Shown here: in pieces, positions 26,828 through 36,514 of the stretch
Numbering within the stretch: position 1 is the stretch's first letter
How the letters are laid out: every line of letters begins with the position of its first letter
NCBI RefSeq assembly: GCF_022533585.1
Contig: NZ_CP092827.1
Coordinates: 908,001 to 972,000, forward strand
Source of the DNA: Pseudomonas sp. LS.1a
GTDB taxonomy: Bacteria; Pseudomonadota; Gammaproteobacteria; Pseudomonadales; Pseudomonadaceae
Direction of reading: 5' to 3'
DNA length: 64,000 nucleotides
Translations under genes and position numbers: made by a program
Notes under the pieces: model-generated
Told to the model about the DNA's origin: nothing
Databases searched by the model: none
The model's input: the letters and a program-made list of their open reading frames with translations, nothing else

Positions 26828-28255
26828 ATGAACACCATGGATCAGGTAGCTTCCCACAGCATTGCCCAGTTGCAACAGGCGCTGCAGGCCGGCTCGCTGA
26901 CCAGCGAAGCGCTGGTACGTGCGCAACTGGCGCGCATCGAGCGTTTTGACGAGCAGCTGAATGCTTATGTCGAGGCCTATCCCTCGCGAGCCTTGAGTGC
27001 AGCCATTGCTGCGGATCGCCAACGTGCGGCCGGCATACACCTGGGGCCGCTGCATGGCATTCCTCTGGCGATCAAGGACTTGTTCGAGATCGAAGGGCAG
27101 GCCATCACGGGTGGTTCGTTGGCGCAGGAACCGCGTGTTTCGAGGCTGACCGCCACTGCAGTGCAACGCCTGGAGCGTGCCGGCGCGATCATTCTTGGCA
27201 AGGCCCAAACGGTCGAATTCGCTTTCGGTGGCTGGGGCACCAACGCGGTGATGGGCACGCCGTGGAACCCGTGGGACCGTGATGTCCATCGCGCTCCGGG
27301 TGGTTCAAGCAGCGGTTCGGCAGTGGCCGTGGCCAGCGGGTTGGCGAGCGCTGCGTTGGGGACCGATACCGGCGGTTCGGTGCGGATTCCGGCGGGTATG
27401 TGCGGCTTGGTCGGGTTGAAAACCACGCGTGGGCTCGTCAGCCGCCATGGCTTGATCGAGCTGTGCCCTTCGCTGGATTCGGTAGGGCCTATCACGCACA
27501 CGGTTGAAGATGCAGCGTGGATGCTGGATGCCCTGCTGGGCCCAGACCCGCTGGATCCGGTTTCGGCCCAGGCACCGGTATTCAGCGCCGCTGCCGGTCT
27601 CGATCGGCCAGTAGCCGGTTTGCGCATCTGGGTGTTGCCGGAGGCCGAGCGAGCGCATGTCGCGCCCGGAGTACTGAAGGCTTACGACCTGGGGCTCAAG
27701 CAGTTGGCCGCGTTGGGTATGCAATTGATCGAACAGCCGCTACCCACGTCGTTGGAGCAATGCATGCGCATCGCTGGTGGCCTGATGAGCGCTGAGGGTT
27801 ATGCCAGCCTGGGTCGCTTGTTCGAGCGTGACGACCTGCGTTTCGACCCCCATGTCCAACGGCGCATACTTGGTGGTCGCGCCATCGACGCGGCGTCGTA
27901 TATCCAGTTGCACAATCAGCGCCGTGCCGCTCGGCAAGCCATGCACGAGGCCATGACCAACATAGACGCCTGTGTTTTCCCGACCAACGCTATTGGCAGT
28001 GTGCCGTTGGAGGAGGTCGACGAATATGGCACGCCACTGGCCTTGCTGGGGCGGTTCGCCAACTTGATGAACCTGTGTTCGGTGGCGCTGCCCATCGGGT
28101 TCGATGAAAAGGGTATGCCTGTCTCGATGCAGGTTGTCGGGCGAGCCTTCGCCGAGCCACTGATCCTGCGCATCGGCCATGCCTATCAACAGGTCAGCGA
28201 CTGGCACACGCTACGGCCTGAGGGCTGGGAACTGGCAGACAAAGCGGTTGCATGA
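26828..28255 (+). CDS. Amidase-signature family hydrolase
   Basis: A 475-residue amidase. The Ser-cisSer-Lys triad is visible: K83 in IKDLFE, the cis-Ser in GGSSSGSA (160-162), and the nucleophile S184 in GTDTGGSVRIPA. Length and pattern match GatA/AtzE-like amidases that hydrolyse a range of amides. It has GAGGT before ATG 26828. It is the fifth gene of the importer operon, which suggests the imported compound carries an amide. It overlaps the racemase fragment as ATGA. Confidence 0.88.
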   Translation: MNTMDQVASHSIAQLQQALQAGSLTSEALVRAQLARIERFDEQLNAYVEAYPSRALSAAIAADRQRAAGIHLGPLHGIPLAIKDLFEIEGQAITGGSLAQEPRVSRLTATAVQRLERAGAIILGKAQTVEFAFGGWGTNAVMGTPWNPWDRDVHRAPGGSSSGSAVAVASGLASAALGTDTGGSVRIPAGMCGLVGLKTTRGLVSRHGLIELCPSLDSVGPITHTVEDAAWMLDALLGPDPLDPVSAQAPVFSAAAGLDRPVAGLRIWVLPEAERAHVAPGVLKAYDLGLKQLAALGMQLIEQPLPTSLEQCMRIAGGLMSAEGYASLGRLFERDDLRFDPHVQRRILGGRAIDAASYIQLHNQRRAARQAMHEAMTNIDACVFPTNAIGSVPLEEVDEYGTPLALLGRFANLMNLCSVALPIGFDEKGMPVSMQVVGRAFAEPLILRIGHAYQQVSDWHTLRPEGWELADKAVA

Positions 28256-28671
28256 ACAAACCTGTCATGCAGGCCAAGTCATACGTGGCGTCTGTTAACC
28301 AATACCCTGAAGGCAATACCGTGGGGTATGACCGGACAGTGACACTGAGTCGTGATTCAAAACTTGCGAATATTCCAGTGAGGTTCTCGGTTGGCTACCG
28401 TCGCGCGTTTACCAATAAGGGCGTTGTCCTGGTTAATGGGCAGCGTGCGCCAGTGGTAGGGAAAGTTGCCATGAATACCGTCATGGTGGACGTGACAGAT
28501 ATCCCGGCTGTGCGGGCTGGCGATCAGGTTGTGCTCTTGGGTAAACAAGGGGAGAGCAAGATCACCCAGGGTGAAATTGAAGCGCTCAGCGGAACCTTGC
28601 TGGTTGACCTTGCTACTGTTTGGGGGAGGAGCAATCCTCAAACCCTGGTGACGGATAAAACCTCTGATTAA
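28252..28671 (+). pseudogene. Isolated C-terminal domain of an alanine/broad-specificity amino-acid racemase
   Basis: A 139-residue frame that matches only the C-terminal beta-domain of Alr/Bsr racemases: QAKSYVASVNQYPEGNTVGY, GYRRAF (the Tyr base), GKVAMNTVMVDVTDIP and LLVDLATVWGRSNP. The N-terminal PLP barrel (about 270 residues with the PLP Lys) is absent, and the upstream DNA is amidase in another frame. Its ATG overlaps the amidase stop, so it could be translated. Codon use is less G/C-rich than its neighbours. Either a decayed remnant or a stand-alone domain; I lean to a remnant. Confidence 0.75.
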
Positions 28672-28686
28672 CCCGTAAGAGGGCGA

Positions 28687-28722
28687 GTCGCTACTGCGGT
28701 AATAACGCTCCACAGTAGCGAC
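28687..28722. terminator. Hairpin between convergent operons
   Basis: GTCGCTACTG (28687-28696) pairs perfectly with CAGTAGCGAC (28713-28722) over a 16-nt loop. No T-run follows, so it may be a weak or bidirectional terminator for the importer and the dadA-type operons. Confidence 0.5.
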
Positions 28723-28790
28723 GTTTGGCAGTGATGCTTGCGGGTCACTGCCGCTCCTTGATCCCTGCGGGTATGGACACCGGGCCCAAG

Positions 28791-29693
28791 CTACTGCACC
28801 GGATCACTCACCGGCTTGGCAAAGATGGCCTTGAGTTCGCTGGTCATCGGGAACTCCAGGTTCAAGCCTTTAGGCGGAATCGGCTGTTGGAACCAGCGTT
28901 GGTAGATCCCGTTGATTTCCCCTGAACTGTAAAGTTCGCCCAGCGACGCGTTCACCAGCGCGAGGAACTGCGGGTCATCCTTGCGCACCATGCAGCTGTA
29001 GATTTCCCGCGACTGCTCTTCCCCGACCACCACCCAGTTGTGCGGGTCGCGGGCCTTGGCGCGTTCGCCGTAGAGCAGTGCATCATCCATGTAGAACGCC
29101 GCCGCCCGGCCGGACTGCAACATCTGGAAAGCTTCGCCATGGTCCTTGGCGCTGATCACGGACATGTCCATCTTGTTATCGACGTTGTAGCTCTTCAGGA
29201 AGCGTTCGTTGGTGGTGCCGGCGGTGGTCACCACATTCTTGCCGCGCAGGTCGGCGAAGTGCTTGATCCCGCTGTCCTTGGCCGTCAGCAACTGGCCTTT
29301 GACATAGATGAACCCATAGGAAAACGCCACCTGCTTCTGTCGCTCTGCGGTGACGCCGGTCGAGCCGCACTCCAGGTCGACGGTACCGTTCTGTACCAGC
29401 GGAATGCGGGTTTGCGATGTCACCAGGTTGTACTTCACCTTGAGCTGGGGCAAGGCCAGCTTCTGCTGCACCCGCTCGACGATCTTGTTCGCCAGATCTA
29501 CCGAGTAGCCCATGGGTTGGCCCGAGTGATCGCCCACGTAGGAGAACGGCACTGAAGCATCGCGATAGCCCAGGGTGATGCTGTTGGCCTTGGCAATCTT
29601 GCTCAAGGTAGGCCCCAGCGCTGCTTCGTCAGCATGGGCCTGAGTGCCCAGCAACAGGGCGAGGGTGCAGCCGATCAACGTGATTTTTTGCAT
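28791..29693 (-). CDS. GltI-like amino-acid ABC binding protein
   Basis: A 300-residue periplasmic protein with a signal peptide (ending in TQAHA). The mature part follows the glutamate/aspartate-binding GltI pattern: ITLGYRDASVPFSYVGDHSG, GYSVDLANKIV, VDLECGSTGVTAERQKQVAFS and TTAGTTNERFLKSYN. It is the last gene of the dadA-ridA operon (27-bp gaps) and has no permease or ATPase of its own here. It may serve the importer at 23.7-26.8 kb or one elsewhere. Confidence 0.88.
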   Translation of the reverse strand: MQKITLIGCTLALLLGTQAHADEAALGPTLSKIAKANSITLGYRDASVPFSYVGDHSGQPMGYSVDLANKIVERVQQKLALPQLKVKYNLVTSQTRIPLVQNGTVDLECGSTGVTAERQKQVAFSYGFIYVKGQLLTAKDSGIKHFADLRGKNVVTTAGTTNERFLKSYNVDNKMDMSVISAKDHGEAFQMLQSGRAAAFYMDDALLYGERAKARDPHNWVVVGEEQSREIYSCMVRKDDPQFLALVNASLGELYSSGEINGIYQRWFQQPIPPKGLNLEFPMTSELKAIFAKPVSDPVQ

Positions 29694-29720
29694 TGTTGTT
29701 CTCCGTTGCAGGTGAGGGGG

Positions 29721-30071
29721 TTAGCGACGTGCCGCGATGACGGTTATTTCCACCAGCACTTGCGGGCGCGCGAGTTCGGCCTGCAAGGTGGTGCGACTGG
29801 GTGCCTGGCCGGGCGACAGCCAGGCAGACCAGACGTCATTCATCGCCGCGAAATCTTTGCCGATGTCCTTCAGGTAAATGGTCGCGCTGAGCAGATGATC
29901 CTTGTCGCTGCCCGCCTCGGCCAACAATGCGTCGATCTTTTCCAGTACTTGGCGAGTCTGGCCGCCGACTTCGGTGGCGTCGTTCGGCACCTGGCCGGAG
30001 AGAAACACCAGGTCGCCAAAGGTCACGGCGCCGGACAAGCGTGGATTGGGCTGGATACGGTGGATGGTCAT
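29721..30071 (-). CDS. RidA family enamine/imine deaminase
   Basis: A 116-residue protein of RidA (YjgF/YER057c/UK114) length, with SGAVTFGDLVFLSGQVP and the C-terminal PSRTTLQAELARPQVLVEIT region, including the Arg that binds the carboxylate. RidA hydrolyses reactive 2-imino or enamino acids to 2-keto acids. It sits 27 bp after a DadA-like oxidoreductase that would produce such imines. Confidence 0.9.
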   Translation of the reverse strand: MTIHRIQPNPRLSGAVTFGDLVFLSGQVPNDATEVGGQTRQVLEKIDALLAEAGSDKDHLLSATIYLKDIGKDFAAMNDVWSAWLSPGQAPSRTTLQAELARPQVLVEITVIAARR

Positions 30072-30098
30072 CGGGTGGTCCTTTCAAGGAGTGAGCGT

Positions 30099-31340
30099 TC
30101 AGGCCGCACGGGGCGTAAAACCGTGCAGGTCGATGGAGGGGCGGCGCTGGCCGATCAGTTCACTGAGTAATCGTGCACTGGCGCAGGCCAGGGTAAAGCC
30201 CAGCGCACCATGGCCAAGGTTCAGCCACAGGTTGCGATACGCCGTTGCGCCCAGCAGCGGCACGCCGCTAGGGGTGGCCGGACGCATGCCGGCCCATTCG
30301 ATGGCGTAGTCATAATTACCGGCATTGGCGAAGGTCTCGCGGGCCTGGCGCTTGAGCAAGGCCAGGCGCTTGGGGTCCAGCGACGGGTCGAAACCGACAA
30401 TGTCGACCATCGCCGCCACCCGCAACTGTTCGCCGATCCGGGCGTAGACGATCTTGCGGTCGTAGTCGGTGATGCTCAGGTCCGGCGCCCGGTGCTGGGC
30501 ACCGATCGGAACTGTCAGGCTATAACCCTTGAGCGGGTACAGCGGCAGGTCGACACCCGGCAGTGCCAGCAAGGCACTGCGATGGCCGGCCGCGACGACC
30601 AGATGCTCCACTGGCAGCACCTCGTCGCCCAGTTCGATCGCACTCACCACGCCATGTGCATGGCGAATTCCGGACACCGCCTGGCCCAGGCGGAATTTGC
30701 AGCGTCCCGACGCCTTCAAGCGCGCCGCCAGTTGCTGGCAAAAGCCGTGGCAATCGCCGACTTCTTCATCCGGGGTATAGATGGCGCCGACAAAGGGCGC
30801 ATCCGCCAGTGCCGGGTCCAGGCGGGTGCAGTCGGCGTGCGACAGCACCTGTTGTTGCTGGGGCGCGGCAAGGTTCTTGCGCGCATGTTCGAAGCTGCCG
30901 GCCTGGCGAAAGGTGACCAGCTTGCCGTTGCGCCGCCAATGGAAACCGCTCAGGCCATCTTCTTCACGCCAGGCTTGCAAGGTCGACTGGCTCAACAGCG
31001 CGAGGCGCAACAGGTGGCCTGCGTTGGCGCGGTTGACCGAGGAGCGGCAAGCCCCGAGGAATGAGGCCATCCAACGCCACTGTGCAGGATCGAAGCGCGG
31101 GCGCAATCTGAGCGGCGAGTCGCCACGCAGCATCCAGCCAATGGCCTGCAAGGGCACCCCGGCGTCGGCCAGCGGCGCCACGTAGCGATAGGACAGCTGG
31201 CCGCCGTTGGCGAAGCTGGTTTCACTGCCCAGCGAATCGCGCGCCTCGATCAGCGTCACGTCAAAGCCGTCGCGTACCAGTGCGTAAGCGGTTGACAGGC
31301 CAATGACGCCACCGCCGATGATGCATACATGCTGAGCCAT
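30099..31340 (-). CDS. DadA-like D-amino-acid dehydrogenase
   Basis: A 413-residue FAD oxidoreductase of the DAO/DadA family. The N-terminus carries the FAD-binding GGGVIGLSTAYALVRDG, and the late part has WAGMRPATPSGVPLLG and NLWLNLGHGALGFTLA. DadA oxidises D-amino acids to imino acids and passes electrons to the membrane. It is first in the dadA-ridA-binding protein operon and is divergent from a LysR regulator. Glycine or sarcosine oxidase activity cannot be excluded. Confidence 0.87.
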   Translation of the reverse strand: MAQHVCIIGGGVIGLSTAYALVRDGFDVTLIEARDSLGSETSFANGGQLSYRYVAPLADAGVPLQAIGWMLRGDSPLRLRPRFDPAQWRWMASFLGACRSSVNRANAGHLLRLALLSQSTLQAWREEDGLSGFHWRRNGKLVTFRQAGSFEHARKNLAAPQQQQVLSHADCTRLDPALADAPFVGAIYTPDEEVGDCHGFCQQLAARLKASGRCKFRLGQAVSGIRHAHGVVSAIELGDEVLPVEHLVVAAGHRSALLALPGVDLPLYPLKGYSLTVPIGAQHRAPDLSITDYDRKIVYARIGEQLRVAAMVDIVGFDPSLDPKRLALLKRQARETFANAGNYDYAIEWAGMRPATPSGVPLLGATAYRNLWLNLGHGALGFTLACASARLLSELIGQRRPSIDLHGFTPRAA

Positions 31341-31422
31341 GTCAGTCCTTGGTCGTTGTTGAAAACGAGCTTGAGGTTAGGGCCAGGTGACAGCTGGCGA
31401 AAAATGAATAAAGATCGCTGAG

Positions 31423-31441
31423 CCATAAACAAAGGTTATGG
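31423..31441. promoter_or_regulatory. LysR-type operator between dadA-like and lysR genes
   Basis: CCATAA-N7-TTATGG is a perfect dyad that contains the T-N11-A LysR motif. It ends 8 bp before the lysR start codon in the 108-bp divergent region, the usual place for an autoregulatory LysR site. Confidence 0.6.
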
Positions 31442-31448
31442 ACTTGCC

Positions 31449-32354
31449 ATGCGCCTTCGCCATATCGAGATTTTCCAGGCTATCCGCCAGACCGGTTCGG
31501 TCAGTGGTGCCGCACAGTTGCTGCACGTTTCCCAACCTGCCGTGACCAAGGTTCTGCAGCACGCCGAACAGCAACTGGGCTTTCCGTTGTTCCTGCGGGT
31601 GCGTGGCAAACTGCAGCCCACGCCCGAAGCGCTGGAGCTGGAGCGTGAGGTCGACAAAGTCACGGAGAGCCTGCAAGGCGTGCGACGCCTGGCGCAAAGC
31701 CTGCGTCGCGCGCCGGGCCACAGCCTGCGGATCGGTGCGACCCCGGCACTGGCCCTGTCGCTGCTGCCGCCGGCCATTCATGAGTGGACCCAGCGTTATC
31801 CGGACATCGCTTGCGAGCTGTCCAGCGCCCACAGTCGCGAACTGGTGCAGAACCTGTTGATGCGGGAGATCGATGTCGCCCTGACCCTGCAGCAGCCAGA
31901 TCACCCTGCGCTCAAGGCTCAGGCGCTGGCCAGCGGGGTTCTGGTGGCATTGGCACCGGCCGGTTATTGGCCGCTGGAGGATGAAGGCAAGCCGCTGCCG
32001 TTGGCGGCACTGGCCGGCGCGCCCTTGATCGGGCTGTCCAGCGCCGACCCGCTGTCGGTGCGCCTCGACAGCTACCTCAAGGCGGTGGAGCCGCCGCCTC
32101 GGGTGAGCATTGCGGTGCAGACCTATTCACTGGCCAGGGCGATGGTCGAATCCGGTGCTGGGCTGGCGGTCATCGACCCCTTCACCGCCCTTGGCGCGGC
32201 GCCTGGGGCGACCGCGGTTCGTCCGCTGGCCCCGGCATTGCCGATCACCTTGTATGCGGTGACCCGCACGGCCGAACCGTCAGCGCATACACTGAGCGAG
32301 CTGCTGACGATTTTCAGCAGCCGTGCGCAGGGGCAACTGGATCGTTGGCGCTGA
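31449..32354 (+). CDS. LysR family regulator
   Basis: A 301-residue LysR protein. The N-terminal winged HTH is typical (HIEIFQAIRQTGSVSGAAQL, LHVSQPAVTKVLQHAEQQLG), followed by the substrate-binding domain (LRIGATPALALSLLPPAI). Divergent from the dadA-like gene, so it most likely controls that operon in response to an amino acid or its keto acid. Confidence 0.9.
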   Translation: MRLRHIEIFQAIRQTGSVSGAAQLLHVSQPAVTKVLQHAEQQLGFPLFLRVRGKLQPTPEALELEREVDKVTESLQGVRRLAQSLRRAPGHSLRIGATPALALSLLPPAIHEWTQRYPDIACELSSAHSRELVQNLLMREIDVALTLQQPDHPALKAQALASGVLVALAPAGYWPLEDEGKPLPLAALAGAPLIGLSSADPLSVRLDSYLKAVEPPPRVSIAVQTYSLARAMVESGAGLAVIDPFTALGAAPGATAVRPLAPALPITLYAVTRTAEPSAHTLSELLTIFSSRAQGQLDRWR

Positions 32355-32400
32355 TTGCAACCAAGCCCGGAAACGTTATTGGCATTCATGGAGGATTTTG

Positions 32401-32970
32401 ATGGCACGTGTGGGTTTGATACTGACCCCAGGTTTTGCGGACTGGGAATATGCTTTCATTGCTGGAACTGCATCCCCGTTTTACGGGATCGATGTCAGGT
32501 TTTTCGCTTCTGCTACGGGGCAGTTCTGCTCGCAGGGCGGATTGGCTGTAACTGTCGATAGCGATTTGCAGCAATGTCTGGACTGGCAACCGGACGTTGT
32601 CGTCATCATTGGAGGGATGGTCTGGGAGCGTGCAGAGGCCCCGGACATCCGGGACTTTCTTCATGCCAGTCGTTCACGTGGGGCGACAATTGCCGGTATC
32701 TGTGGGGGAACGCTGGCACTTGCCAGGGCCGGGCTCCTCGACACGGTTCCTCATACTTCGAATAGCGCGGATTTCCTGCAACGGAATGCCGCAGGTTATG
32801 CAGGGAGCTTGCTTTATCGAAGCAGTCCGGTAGCTGTGGTTGCCGAACGTATCATTACTGCTCCAGGCCCTGCGCCCGTTAGCTTCACTTGTGCAGTGTT
32901 CGAAGGTGCCGGGTTACCTGCAGAGATCGTTTCTCAGTTCAGGTCAATGTTGGCAGCGGAACATGGGTGA
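32401..32970 (+). CDS. DJ-1/PfpI family protein
   Basis: A 189-residue class I glutamine amidotransferase-like protein with the nucleophile elbow AGICGGTLALARAGL. The DJ-1/PfpI family includes deglycases, chaperones and isonitrile hydratases; no activity can be assigned. I start at ATG 32401, seven bases after GGAGG, not at an earlier in-frame codon. Codon use is noticeably richer in A/T than in the core genes, which suggests acquisition. Confidence 0.85.
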   Translation: MARVGLILTPGFADWEYAFIAGTASPFYGIDVRFFASATGQFCSQGGLAVTVDSDLQQCLDWQPDVVVIIGGMVWERAEAPDIRDFLHASRSRGATIAGICGGTLALARAGLLDTVPHTSNSADFLQRNAAGYAGSLLYRSSPVAVVAERIITAPGPAPVSFTCAVFEGAGLPAEIVSQFRSMLAAEHG

Positions 32971-33092
32971 CCGCATCAACCTGAAAAGTTGCCGACCAGA
33001 TGATGTGTTCGAGTCCTTGCCAGGTAGCGGATGGGCACGATCAGCTGTATCCAGAAAGCCCATCAGTGTTCGAGTTGAAAGGAATCAGAGCC

Positions 33093-33515
33093 TTGTTGAA
33101 GCTGAACCCATTGGTGCCCGAGCTGATCGTTTCGGATCTGTCGCGCAGCCTGGCATTTTACTGCGGCGTACTTGGCTTCAGGATTGAGTACGAGCGGCCA
33201 GAAGAGCATTTCGCCTTTCTGTCCTTCGGTGGCAGCCAGCTGATGCTGGAGCAGGACTGGCAGAGTGAGTCACCCTGGCGGGTTGGCCCGTTGGAGGCGC
33301 CCTATGGTCGGGGGATCAACCTGTCGATCGAATGCGCTGATGCAAGCGCAATGGTGGCGGCGCTGGAGGATGCGGGCCATGCCCTCAGAAAACCGATTGA
33401 AGAGCGCTGGTACCGCAAAGGGGGCATGCTGGTGGGGCAGCGCAATTTCCTGGTGCAGGACCCGGACGGGTACCTGCTTCGGTTTGCTGAAGATCTCGGC
33501 ATGAAGAACGCCTGA
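33093..33515 (+). CDS. Glyoxalase/bleomycin-resistance fold protein
   Basis: A roughly 140-residue VOC-fold protein: VPELIVSDLSRSLAFYCGVL at the start, then FAFLSFGGSQLMLEQ, and NFLVQDPDGYLLRFAEDLG at the end, typical of bleomycin-binding proteins. No ATG fits; TTG 33093 lies nine bases after AAAGGA and gives the usual family start (LKLNPLVPELIVSD). Substrate unknown. Confidence 0.75.
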   Translation: MLKLNPLVPELIVSDLSRSLAFYCGVLGFRIEYERPEEHFAFLSFGGSQLMLEQDWQSESPWRVGPLEAPYGRGINLSIECADASAMVAALEDAGHALRKPIEERWYRKGGMLVGQRNFLVQDPDGYLLRFAEDLGMKNA

Positions 33516-33524
33516 GCGCTGAGC

Positions 33525-33575
33525 TGCAGCGCGGCGCCTCGACACGCCCGCTCCCACAAGGGAAGGTGACACGCT
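33525..33575. repeat. Single degenerate REP-like remnant
   Basis: GCGGCGCCTCGACACGCCCG followed by CTCCCACAAGG resembles one half of a REP, with no inverted partner. The rest of 33516-33663 holds no gene. Confidence 0.4.
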
Positions 33576-33663
33576 CTCGAACATTGTTCCCTGTACGACA
33601 GCGCAGCTCAAAGGGCTGGGCGATTTCCCACAGAGATCGCGTCGGCGCGCCTAAATCGCAGGC

Positions 33664-33690
33664 AAAAAAAAACCGACCATAAGGTCGGTT
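33664..33690 (-). terminator. Terminator of tRNA-Leu
   Basis: On the minus strand AACCGACC (33690-33683) pairs with GGTCGGTT (33678-33671) over a 4-nt loop, followed by at least seven T. It lies 12 bp after the tRNA end. Confidence 0.9.
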
Positions 33691-33701
33691 TTTCCGGATC
33701 T

Positions 33702-33786
33702 TGGTGCCCCGAGGGAGACTCGAACTCCCACTCCTTTCGAAAACGGATTTTGAATCCGCCGCGTCTACCAATTCCGCCATCAGGGC
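33702..33786 (-). tRNA. tRNA-Leu (anticodon CAA)
   Basis: An 85-nt tRNA on the minus strand. The acceptor GCCCTGA pairs with TCGGGGC. The D-arm, a long class II variable arm around TTTTCGAAAGGAG, the T-loop GTTCGAGTC and an encoded CCA are all visible. The anticodon loop TTCAAAA sits in CGGA/TCCG, giving CAA, which reads UUG. It faces the accessory block with its 3' end. Confidence 0.95.
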
Positions 33787-33797
33787 ATGTGGCGCGC

Positions 33798-33826
33798 AGT
33801 ATAGAGAGCCGCCGCTGGTCGGTCAA
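33798..33826 (-). promoter_or_regulatory. Promoter of tRNA-Leu
   Basis: On the minus strand TTGACC (33826-33821) and TATACT (33803-33798) are 17 bp apart. The -10 is followed by a GCGCGCC discriminator, typical of growth-rate controlled promoters. Transcription would begin about five bases before the tRNA. Confidence 0.8.
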
Positions 33827-33893
33827 TCGGCTTTCATGGTCAATTTTCACACATTGGGCTAAACTTCCCGGCCCTGCCGAACCGAACATTATC

Positions 33894-36073
<2,180 letters not shown>

Positions 36074-36115
36074 CTGTCTGCATCCATTATTAGAAAATTA
36101 CATTAGGAGTGCCCA

Positions 36116-36451
36116 ATGAGCTTCTTGATCCCCGCCGCATACGCGGACGCTGCAGCACCTGCCGCCGGCCCAGCCGGTACCGGCTTCGAGTGGATTTTCC
36201 TGGTCGGTTTCCTGGTCATCTTCTACCTGATGATCTGGCGCCCGCAGGCCAAGCGTGCAAAAGAGCAGAAGAACCTGCTGAGCAACTTGCAGAAGGGTGA
36301 CGAAGTTGTCACCAACGGCGGCATCGCCGGCAAGATCGTCAAGGTTTCCGATGATTTCGTGGTCCTGGAAGTTTCCGACAACGTCGAGCTGAAGTTCCAG
36401 AAGGGTGCCATCGCGGCCACCCTGCCAAAAGGTACGCTCAAGGCTATCTGA
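36116..36451 (+). CDS. yajC: Sec translocase accessory subunit YajC
   Basis: A 111-residue protein with one helix (about residues 22-42), the YajC motif (LIWRPQAKRAKEQKNLL) and GDEVVTNGGIAGKIVKV. YajC associates with SecDF. AGGAGT precedes its ATG. It lies in the usual tgt-yajC-secD-secF order. Confidence 0.96.
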   Translation: MSFLIPAAYADAAAPAAGPAGTGFEWIFLVGFLVIFYLMIWRPQAKRAKEQKNLLSNLQKGDEVVTNGGIAGKIVKVSDDFVVLEVSDNVELKFQKGAIAATLPKGTLKAI

Positions 36452-36514
36452 GTTACCGGTTTTTCTTTCCAGTCGGGGCGCGCAACGCGCCCCGCGTCTT
36501 GAACGGGCGGCGTG

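Noticed and set aside
33702..33786. Search for an attachment repeat of the tRNA-Leu 3' end near 22.4 kb
   Set aside because: I saw no copy of the tRNA 3' sequence there, and there is no integrase in the block.
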